A DNA stretch of 34,587 nucleotides from the NCBI GenBank assembly GCA_947625665.1, contig CANQPF010000009.1, forward strand, positions 1-34,587, read 5' to 3'. The DNA comes from an uncultured Clostridia bacterium. GTDB lineage: Bacteria; Bacillota; Clostridia; TANB77; CAG-508. Numbering within the stretch: the first letter of the stretch is position 1; every line of letters starts with the position of its first letter. Positions 27,400 through 34,587 of the stretch are shown here, one piece after another. The notes under the pieces are model-generated. The model searched no databases, was not told the origin of the DNA, and was given only the letters and a program-made list of their open reading frames with translations. A program made the position numbers and the translations under genes.

Positions 27400-27882
27400 A
27401 TGAAAAAACTTTCAACATGGTTAATAGTAATGTTTGTTATCATGTTTTGGGGACTTAGAGTAATAGTAGCTATTATGGATACAGTAGGAGGTTCTGGTTC
27501 TCAGTTTATATTAAAACCAACTAACTCAGGATTAGAAATAATATTATTATTTGTAGTATTAGCATGTATTTTATTCATAATAAAAAGACAGATGATAGGT
27601 GCACTTATTTATTTAGTATCTTATGGGTTTTATTTTGGATATGATGCTATTAATAATATAATTAAAATTTTTAATGGAGAAATGCAAGCATCAAATTTAT
27701 TATCAGTAATGGTTTCAATAATAGGAATCGTTTTACCAATAGCTGTTTTAATAGATATGTTAGCTGACAAAGCACGAAAAGCAAATCCTGTGGATAAGAA
27801 GACGGATTGGTTCTATAAAAATGAAAACTTTGATAGACAGTATGATGAAAGAGCTGATAAAAATAATTATAGAACGTTCTAG
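27400..27882 (+). CDS. Membrane protein of unknown function (four TMs by eye)
   Basis: MKKLSTWLIVMFVIMFWGLRVIVAIMDTVGG...; RBS agaggag; ATG 27400 preferred over GTG 27391. Confidence 0.65.
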   Translation: MKKLSTWLIVMFVIMFWGLRVIVAIMDTVGGSGSQFILKPTNSGLEIILLFVVLACILFIIKRQMIGALIYLVSYGFYFGYDAINNIIKIFNGEMQASNLLSVMVSIIGIVLPIAVLIDMLADKARKANPVDKKTDWFYKNENFDRQYDERADKNNYRTF

Positions 27883-27986
27883 AGTATATATAATTAGTAA
27901 GGCAATCAAGTATTTTATTAATACTTGATTGTTGTGGTATATAAGACTGATAAAAATATAATTTAATTTTTGTAGGAGTTGTAAAA

Positions 27987-28541
27987 TTGAAAAGAGTTAG
28001 TATACAAGAAATAGAAAAATACGATGAGAATAGTTACATTTGGTATGCGTGTTATGGATCTAATATTAACGAAGATAGATTTATGATTTATATAAATGGA
28101 GACAAAAGTGGAAAATTGGCGGAAGCGAAAGGATGTAGTAAAAAAGATAAGCCATTAGAATCAAAACCATATATTTTAAACGCTCCTATTTATTTTGCAA
28201 GTCATAGTAAAAAGTGGAATTGTGGTGTTGCCTTTTTAGATTATGAAGGTGTTGGAAATAGTTATGGTAAAATATATAAAATAAGAATGAGTCAATTTAA
28301 AGGAATTTATGAACAAGAAAATGCGAAAAATTCGTATAATGCGATTATATATGTTGATAAGTGTGAAGGAGTTCCAATTTTTACATTTACTGCGCCGGAG
28401 AGAAGGAAGGATCTAGAGCCACCAAGTAAAGAATATTGTGATGTTATGAAGAAAGGAATATTAGATACATACAAAAATTTGGATGAAAAAGATATAGACA
28501 TATATTTCCAAAATATTGATCATAAAAATGGAGTGAATTAA
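27987..28541 (+). CDS. Gamma-glutamylcyclotransferase-like fold protein
   Basis: YIWYACYGSNINEDRFMIYI, matching the YGSNL-type GGCT/AIG2 entry motif; 184 aa. RBS taggag, TTG start. Confidence 0.65.
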   Translation: MKRVSIQEIEKYDENSYIWYACYGSNINEDRFMIYINGDKSGKLAEAKGCSKKDKPLESKPYILNAPIYFASHSKKWNCGVAFLDYEGVGNSYGKIYKIRMSQFKGIYEQENAKNSYNAIIYVDKCEGVPIFTFTAPERRKDLEPPSKEYCDVMKKGILDTYKNLDEKDIDIYFQNIDHKNGVN

Positions 28542-29447
28542 ATGGAACAGAGTAATAAAAAGATGAATATCAATTGGTATCCAGGACATATGGCAAAAAC
28601 AAAAAAGCAAATAGCAGAAGACTTGAAATTAGTAGATGTTGTAATAGAAATACTAGATGCTAGAATTCCAATATCAAGTCAAAATCCTGATATAGGAGAA
28701 GTAATAAAAAATAAAAAGAAAATGATGGTCTTAAATAAAAGTGATTTAGCTGACGAACAACAAAACCAAAGGTGGATAAATTACTTCAATAAAAATAATA
28801 TACCTGCTGTTTTGACTGATTCTAATTCTGGAAAAGGAATTGATAAATGTATAAAGACTTTAGAAAAATTTATGCAAGAAGATATGAATATACAATCACA
28901 AAAAGGTAGAGTTGGAAGAAAGATAAGAGCAATGGTTATAGGAATTCCTAATGTAGGAAAATCATCTTTTATAAATAGGATATCAAAAAAGACTTCAGCA
29001 GGAGTCGGAAATAAGCCTGGGGTCACAAAACAGAAACAATGGATTCGTGTTAATGATGTTGTTGAATTATTAGATACACCAGGAGTATTATGGCCAAAAT
29101 TTGAAAGTGATGAAATTGCTTTAAATTTAGCGTATACAGGAACAATAAGAGATGATATTTTAGATAAGACAGAAGTTGCATATTATTTAACAAAATTTTT
29201 ATTAGAAAACTACAAGGATAAATTATGTGCAAGATATAAATTGTCTGAAGAATTAGTAGATGATTTGTTAAATCAAGAACAAGCAGAAAATATAAATATT
29301 TACGATGTATTTTTAGAAATAGGGAAAAAAAGAGGATGCATTATGTCTGGTGGGAATATAGATGAAGAAAAGACAGCAAAGATATTATTAGATGAATATA
29401 AAAATGGAATATTAGGAAGGATAACAATAGAATGGACAAATGGATAA
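28542..29447 (+). CDS. rbgA: Ribosome biogenesis GTPase RbgA (YlqF)
   Basis: INWYPGHMAKTKKQIAEDLKLVDVVIEILDARIP; circularly permuted GTPase motifs NKSDL, GIPNVGKSS, LDTPGVLWP. Confidence 0.96.
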   Translation: MEQSNKKMNINWYPGHMAKTKKQIAEDLKLVDVVIEILDARIPISSQNPDIGEVIKNKKKMMVLNKSDLADEQQNQRWINYFNKNNIPAVLTDSNSGKGIDKCIKTLEKFMQEDMNIQSQKGRVGRKIRAMVIGIPNVGKSSFINRISKKTSAGVGNKPGVTKQKQWIRVNDVVELLDTPGVLWPKFESDEIALNLAYTGTIRDDILDKTEVAYYLTKFLLENYKDKLCARYKLSEELVDDLLNQEQAENINIYDVFLEIGKKRGCIMSGGNIDEEKTAKILLDEYKNGILGRITIEWTNG

Positions 29448-29830
29448 ATATAAAAAGAAGTGAAGAAGAAGTAAATTTATTAGCACCACTTACATGGGCA
29501 TACATAGGAGATGCTGTATATGAATTATATATTAGAACAAATTTAGTCAATAATACAAATTTAAAGCCTCATGACTTACATATAGAATCTATAAAATATG
29601 TTAAAGCACAGGCACAAGCAAAAATATTGCGAGAAATAGAAGAGTCTTTAACTGATGAAGAGAAAGATATTGTTAGAAGAGGAAGAAATGCGGAAAATCA
29701 TCACTTACCTAAAAATGCAAATGTTCATGAATATATGTACGCTACAGCTTTTGAAGCATTAATTGGTTATCTGTATTTAACAAAACAAGATAATAGATTG
29801 AATGAAATCCTTTCAAAAGTAGTTGACTAA
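29432..29830 (+). CDS. mrnC: Mini-ribonuclease 3
   Basis: APLTWAYIGDAVYELYIRTNLV...LKPHDLHIESIKYVKAQAQAKIL...RGRNAENHHLPKNANVHEYMYATAFEALIGYLYL. Confidence 0.94.
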   Translation: MDKWINIKRSEEEVNLLAPLTWAYIGDAVYELYIRTNLVNNTNLKPHDLHIESIKYVKAQAQAKILREIEESLTDEEKDIVRRGRNAENHHLPKNANVHEYMYATAFEALIGYLYLTKQDNRLNEILSKVVD

Positions 29831-29851
29831 TTGACCAAAACATATTATAAT
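29823..29851 (+). promoter_or_regulatory. Sigma-A promoter of tRNA-Glu
   Basis: TTGACT-17 bp-TATAAT, near consensus, overlapping the mrnC stop; 18 bp before the tRNA. Confidence 0.8.
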
Positions 29852-29868
29852 ATTAAGGTATTAAAAAT

Positions 29869-29943
29869 GGCCCCTTGGTCAAGCGGTTAAGACGCCACCC
29901 TCTCAAGGTGGAATCATGGGTTCGATTCCCGTAGGGGTCACCA
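29869..29943 (+). tRNA. tRNA-Glu (anticodon CTC), CCA encoded
   Basis: ggcccct...aggggtc acceptor; anticodon arm CCACC-CTCTCAA-GGTGG; T arm TGGGTTCGATTCCCG; discriminator A and CCA end. Confidence 0.96.
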
Positions 29944-29953
29944 AAAATAAACC

Positions 29954-29990
29954 AACCTAGATTGCTTATAGTCAAGCTTTCTAGGTTTTT
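29954..29990 (+). terminator. Terminator of tRNA-Glu
   Basis: aacctaga...tctaggttttt hairpin with T-run. Confidence 0.75.
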
Positions 29991-30106
29991 ATTATGTCAA
30001 AAAGTATGCACTAAGTATGCAGTAGCATAAAAATAAAGATTATTTATCAATAATTAAGATGCAACTTTTGAAAATACAAATTTTTAAACTTTAACAATAA
30101 AATATA

Positions 30107-30135
30107 TTGACTTAATTAATGCGATTAGTTATAAT
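30107..30135 (+). promoter_or_regulatory. Sigma-A promoter of the NlpC/P60 surface protein
   Basis: TTGACT-17 bp-TATAAT; its position over the track's ATG at 30119 argues for translation from ATG 30176. Confidence 0.75.
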
Positions 30136-30175
30136 AAAAAACAGATTAGTTAGAAAGATAAGAAGGATTGTTAAT

Positions 30176-32128
30176 ATGAAAACAAAAATTAAATATATTT
30201 TATTATTAAGTGTAGTAATAATTATTTCAGTGGCTTGTAATGTAAATGCTGCTACACCATATTTTACAGGTAGAAAATCAGAACATCCAAGGAAACAAGA
30301 ATATTTAAATGGTATTACAGAAGAAATGTGTACATCAAGTTATTGGAAAGATAAAAACTTTATTGAAATAAATAAACAGTTAATGACAGGTGCTCAGATA
30401 AATGTTTTAAATAGAAAAATAGTTGATGGAAGTGGCACTATGGTATTTGATTTAGAAGAATTGCAAGAAAATTTTGACGCAGATCAAAGAAGAGAATCAC
30501 TTGCAAGTGCTCAAATTCCATCGAGAGATTTATATATAAAAGGGCAAAAGATAGATAATCAAGCATATTTTTCAAAGATAAAGCAGGCAATTTTAGAAAC
30601 TGGTTATACAGGACAACAACAATCAAAATATGGAATATGTACGAATAGAGTTAATATGAAAGATTGGCCAATAGATGATGTTATAGGTTATAGTGCTACT
30701 GATACAGATGATGAAATGCAGAGTTCAGCGATGAATACTAATGAGCCATTTTTAATAAGGGCAAAATGCGAGATAGATGGACAAATTTTCTATTGGGGAT
30801 ATTCAACAAATTGTAATGGATGGGTAAGTGGAAAAAATGTGGCAATCTGTGAAACAAAACAAGAATGGACTGATTATTGGAAAGTTGATACAAATGCAAA
30901 CAACTTTTTAACAGTTATAGGTAGTAGAATAATATTAGAAAATGCAAATTTACAACCTGTAAGTCTAATGCTAGGAACAGTTTTAAAACTAGTGCCTAAA
31001 GAAGAAATTCCAGCAGATTTAGCTTCACAAGCAACTACAAATTATATAGTTTATTTTGCATCAAAAGATGAAGCTGGAAAAGCAATAAAAACATATGCTG
31101 TATTAAATAAAAGTTTAGAATTAAATCAAGGATATATGAAATTAACACAAAATAATATACTGGATGTAGCATTTTCATGTATAGGAGATGAGTATGGCTG
31201 GGGTGGAATGAATGGCAATATGGACTGCTCATTATATACAAGGAGTATATATAAGTGCTTTGGACTAGAACTTCCTCGAAATACTACATGGCAACAAAAA
31301 GTGCCAGAAAAGTATACAGATGTATCAACAATGGAAATTGAAGATAAAAAGAATTATATATCAACTTTGCCAGCAGGTTCATTATTATATTTTAATGGAC
31401 ATACAATGGCCTATTTAGGTATGGATAAAGATAAAAATTTTGTAGTAAGTGATCTAGGTACAGTTGTAGATGAAATAGGCGATGTTGCAGTAAAAAGTGT
31501 ATATGCTGTAACAGTAAATTCTTTAGACGTTAGACGTGGAGATGGATTAACTTGGTTAAATCATATAAATGGAGTAATTTCATTTTTGGATCCAATAAAT
31601 TTAAATGAGTGTGAGGTAGAAATAGAAAATGAAAAATTAATATATGATGGAACAGAAAAAAATCCAAAAGTAACAATAAAGTATGAAGGAAAGGAAATAT
31701 ATGAAGGTGCAAACTTCAATATGAAAATTTCTAATAATGTAAATGTTGGAACAGCTACAATAGAAATATCTGGAATAAATAATTTTAAAGGAAAGATAAC
31801 TAAAAATTTTGAAATAGAAAAAGACTCTGAAAAACAAGAAGGAAATAAGCCAGAAGGAGAAGAAAATCCAAAAGAAGAAGATAAACCAGAAGGAGAAAAA
31901 AATCCAGATGATGGAGAACAATCAGAAGATAAAAAAATAGAATACCAGGAAGAGCAACCTGAAAATAAGACACCTTTAGAAGCTATGAAAGATAGTCTTG
32001 CAAATCTAAAATTACCTTTTACAGGAGCTGGCTATATTTCAACACCATATTTCTTGATACATATATTGGCAATATTAATAGTTTTTGCAATTTATAGGGC
32101 AATATGTAGAAAAGAAAATAAGAAATAA
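30176..32128 (+). CDS. Secreted NlpC/P60 hydrolase with SH3-like and MBG-like domains and LPFTG sorting signal
   Basis: Signal peptide MKTKIKYILLLSVVIIISVACNVNA; YSTNCNGWVSGKNVAIC SH3-like; CIGDEYGWGGMNGNMDCSLYTRSIY...GHTMAYLGMD NlpC/P60; YDGTEKNPKVTIKYEGKEIYEGANFNMKISNNVNVGTATIEISGINNFKGKITKNFEI; LPFTG + TM + CRKENKK. Confidence 0.88.
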   Translation: MKTKIKYILLLSVVIIISVACNVNAATPYFTGRKSEHPRKQEYLNGITEEMCTSSYWKDKNFIEINKQLMTGAQINVLNRKIVDGSGTMVFDLEELQENFDADQRRESLASAQIPSRDLYIKGQKIDNQAYFSKIKQAILETGYTGQQQSKYGICTNRVNMKDWPIDDVIGYSATDTDDEMQSSAMNTNEPFLIRAKCEIDGQIFYWGYSTNCNGWVSGKNVAICETKQEWTDYWKVDTNANNFLTVIGSRIILENANLQPVSLMLGTVLKLVPKEEIPADLASQATTNYIVYFASKDEAGKAIKTYAVLNKSLELNQGYMKLTQNNILDVAFSCIGDEYGWGGMNGNMDCSLYTRSIYKCFGLELPRNTTWQQKVPEKYTDVSTMEIEDKKNYISTLPAGSLLYFNGHTMAYLGMDKDKNFVVSDLGTVVDEIGDVAVKSVYAVTVNSLDVRRGDGLTWLNHINGVISFLDPINLNECEVEIENEKLIYDGTEKNPKVTIKYEGKEIYEGANFNMKISNNVNVGTATIEISGINNFKGKITKNFEIEKDSEKQEGNKPEGEENPKEEDKPEGEKNPDDGEQSEDKKIEYQEEQPENKTPLEAMKDSLANLKLPFTGAGYISTPYFLIHILAILIVFAIYRAICRKENKK

Positions 32129-32182
32129 TAAACTATTCATTTTAATATAAATATAATATAAAAGAAAGAGAGGAAGGGGAAA

Positions 32183-32668
32183 ATGGATCAAGATAAGAAA
32201 AACCTAAAAATAACTAGTTACATAGTTATTGTTTTAGCAATTGTAAATGTAATTTTTTTAGGAATTGGATTTGCAAATGGAGAACTAAAGAAGGGAATAG
32301 AAGCAAGAGTAGACGAAACTATGATTCAAAGTGGAGCATCAGCTGATGAGATAGAGCAATCTCATGATTTAGTGTTTAATTTGTCTCTTAACGGTACAAT
32401 AATAGGAGTTGGAATTGCTGTATTATTAAAATTATATTTAGGAATTAAAGGTTTACACCAAGCAGGAGGAAAAATTAAAGGAAAAGGCAATATTGTATGG
32501 GCAAAAATAATATTTGTGTTCACAGCTATATCAGTATTTTCATCAATTATTTCTTTAAACAAGGGAGAAATTCAGCTAAGTTCGTTAATATCAAGTTTAG
32601 CAGATTTAGTAATAATTTTCTATTATATGAAGTATGCCAATAAAGTAGTAGAAGAAGAGAAAGTATAA
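32183..32668 (+). CDS. Membrane protein of unknown function
   Basis: 161 aa, several TMs; RBS gaggaagggg. Confidence 0.65.
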   Translation: MDQDKKNLKITSYIVIVLAIVNVIFLGIGFANGELKKGIEARVDETMIQSGASADEIEQSHDLVFNLSLNGTIIGVGIAVLLKLYLGIKGLHQAGGKIKGKGNIVWAKIIFVFTAISVFSSIISLNKGEIQLSSLISSLADLVIIFYYMKYANKVVEEEKV

Positions 32669-32718
32669 GTAAATGAATAGTGTAAAATAATTTATAAAAA
32701 TAGAAGAGGAGAATGGAA

Positions 32719-33609
32719 ATGAGTTTAGTATTAAAAAATGTATCAAAAAAGTTTGGCACTAAAAAAGCAGTAGACAATATTTCATTAACATTAGACAAAC
32801 CAGGCGTATACGGATTACTAGGAACTAATGGTGCAGGAAAAACAACAACAATTAGAATGTTACTAGGAATAATAAAGAAAGACAAAGGAGAAATTACTTG
32901 GAAAGGAAAAGAAGTAGATAGAAAGAGAGTGAACTTTGGTTATTTACCAGAAGAAAGAGGTGTATATCCTAAAACAATTATAAAAGACCAGTTATTATAT
33001 TTTGCGGAGCTAAAAGGAATGAAAAAACTAGAAGCTGAAAAATCAATACAGCGTTGGGCAAAGAAATTAAAAGTTGAAGAATATTTGAATATGACGGCAG
33101 AAAAATTATCAAAAGGAAATCAGCAAAAGATTCAATTTATGACAGCAATCATTCATAATCCAGAGTTAGTAGTTTTAGATGAACCTTTTAGTGGTTTAGA
33201 TCCTGTTAATACTGAATTAATTAAGAATGTTATAATTGATTTAGTTAAAAATAATAAATATGTAATAATGTCTGCTCATCAAATGACAACTATTGAGGAA
33301 TTTTGTAGTGATATATTAATTATGAATAGAGGTAAAGCAGTACTACAAGGAAATTTGAAAGAGATAAAAAATACATATAAAGTAAATAGAGTTGAAATAG
33401 ATGTGAATAAAGATATAACTAAGATAATTGAAGATTTAGGGTTAGAAATTGAAATAGAAAAAAATAATCAATATAAAATAAAAATTGAAAATGAAGAAAT
33501 AGCACATAAACTTTTAAATAAAGTAATAGAAGAGAAAATTCAAGTAAATAAATTTGAAGTACAAAAACCAACTCTAAATGACATATTTATAGAAAAGGTG
33601 GGTGGATAA
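32719..33609 (+). CDS. ABC transporter ATP-binding protein (NatA/YhaQ-like exporter family)
   Basis: LLGTNGAGKTTTIRMLLG; LSKGNQQKIQFM signature; VVLDEPFSGLDP Walker B. The track start 32713 is only 1 nt after gaggag; ATG 32719 preferred. Confidence 0.95.
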   Translation: MSLVLKNVSKKFGTKKAVDNISLTLDKPGVYGLLGTNGAGKTTTIRMLLGIIKKDKGEITWKGKEVDRKRVNFGYLPEERGVYPKTIIKDQLLYFAELKGMKKLEAEKSIQRWAKKLKVEEYLNMTAEKLSKGNQQKIQFMTAIIHNPELVVLDEPFSGLDPVNTELIKNVIIDLVKNNKYVIMSAHQMTTIEEFCSDILIMNRGKAVLQGNLKEIKNTYKVNRVEIDVNKDITKIIEDLGLEIEIEKNNQYKIKIENEEIAHKLLNKVIEEKIQVNKFEVQKPTLNDIFIEKVGG

Positions 33610-33610
33610 A

Positions 33611-34587
33611 ATGAGAGATATAATAACAGTATCAAAGTTTACTATGAGAGAAATGATGAAAAGAAAATCTTTTATAATAACAACAATCATATTAATGATA
33701 TTAATTGTTATTGGATTTAATGGACCAAGAATTATTAAATTCTTTTCAGGAGATAATGGAGAAATGTTGCAAGGTGAAAAGGTAATAATTTCTGATAGTG
33801 AAAATATTTTTGAAGGAAAATTAGATGAATTACAAGAACACGCGAATGAACTAGAATATAAAGTAGAAATAACTCCAAGCACATTTGATGAAATTAAAAC
33901 AAAAATAGCTAATAAAGAAATAAAAGCTGGAATAATAGTAGAAAAGAATGATGATGATATATTATTTAGATATATTGTAAATGATACAATGGCTACAATG
34001 CCATCAAACCTAGAAGAAGCTTTAGAAAAATTATATACTAATACTCAAATTGAAAAATTAGGATTAACAGAACAAAAAATAAAAGAAATAACACCAGAAT
34101 TTGAAACAACTACAGAGCAAACTGAAGAAGTAAAAGGAAATTCATATGTAATAATGTTGATTTCAATATTATTATTCTATGCAATATATTTCTGTGCATA
34201 CCAAGTTTCAAGTTCAATAACAACAGAAAAAACATCAAAAATAATGGAAACCTTAGTAACGTCAACAAGTCCAAGAACAATAGTTGTCGGAAAAACATTA
34301 GGAATAGGAATAGGTGGTTTGATACAAATGTTAATACTTGTATTAACGGCTGTAATTAGTGCAAAACTATTCTTAGACCCAGCACTATTAGAAATAGTAT
34401 TAGCCTCTACACAAGTTACACCATTTGTCGGAGTGCTTATGTTTGTATTCTTTATATTAGGGTATTTCTTATTTGCAACACTATATGCAGTAACAGGTTC
34501 AACTGTAAGCAAACCAGAAGATATACAATCAGCAAATACACCAGTAATGTTATTAACAATAGTAGGATTTTATATAGGTCAATCAGT
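33611..34587 (+). CDS. ABC-2 type transporter permease (NatB/YhaP-like), truncated by the window end
   Basis: ATG at 33611 is open to the end of the window (absent from the ORF track for lack of a stop): MRDIITVSKFTMREMMKRKSFIITTIILMILIVIGFNGPRIIK...SSSITTEKTSKIMETLVTSTSPRTIVVGKTLGIG. Confidence 0.92.
   Translation, partial: MRDIITVSKFTMREMMKRKSFIITTIILMILIVIGFNGPRIIKFFSGDNGEMLQGEKVIISDSENIFEGKLDELQEHANELEYKVEITPSTFDEIKTKIANKEIKAGIIVEKNDDDILFRYIVNDTMATMPSNLEEALEKLYTNTQIEKLGLTEQKIKEITPEFETTTEQTEEVKGNSYVIMLISILLFYAIYFCAYQVSSSITTEKTSKIMETLVTSTSPRTIVVGKTLGIGIGGLIQMLILVLTAVISAKLFLDPALLEIVLASTQVTPFVGVLMFVFFILGYFLFATLYAVTGSTVSKPEDIQSANTPVMLLTIVGFYIGQS

Noticed and set aside
30119-30175. N-terminal extension of the NlpC/P60 ORF (ATG 30119)
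   Set aside because: A near-consensus promoter (30107-30135) overlaps this ATG, and the signal peptide begins at ATG 30176 after an RBS.

Overview
This 34.6 kb, very AT-rich window looks like the chromosome of a low-GC, spore-forming Clostridia-like Firmicute; species was not determined. Recognisable content includes a gerA-type germinant receptor locus (gerAB-like gene frameshifted), spoIVA, a eukaryotic-type UDPGP pyrophosphorylase paired with a GlmU-like left-handed beta-helix acyltransferase gene, DUF421/DUF4363 genes, argS and vanZ. There is an apparent operon of an LAYTG surface protein, a class D-like sortase, a membrane protein, CpsC, CpsD and CpsB with no glycosyltransferases. Further along are a FAD/Rieske oxidoreductase, an SH3/glucosaminidase wall hydrolase, the ireB-ruvX-DUF1292 core, rbgA-mrnC, a tRNA-Glu(CTC), an LPFTG-anchored NlpC/P60 protein and an ABC exporter cut by the window end. 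The most unusual part is 21.4-26.2 kb. It holds a VirB2-like two-TM small protein, a 1060-aa protein and a GAF plus degenerate-GGDEF membrane protein, placed directly upstream of ireB-ruvX. The 1060-aa protein has a receiver-like N-terminus, 19-aa PVEPVQ repeats, two textbook AT-hooks and a MinD/CpaE-like domain whose Walker A lysine is missing. All family calls were made by eye from motifs; no database search was run.
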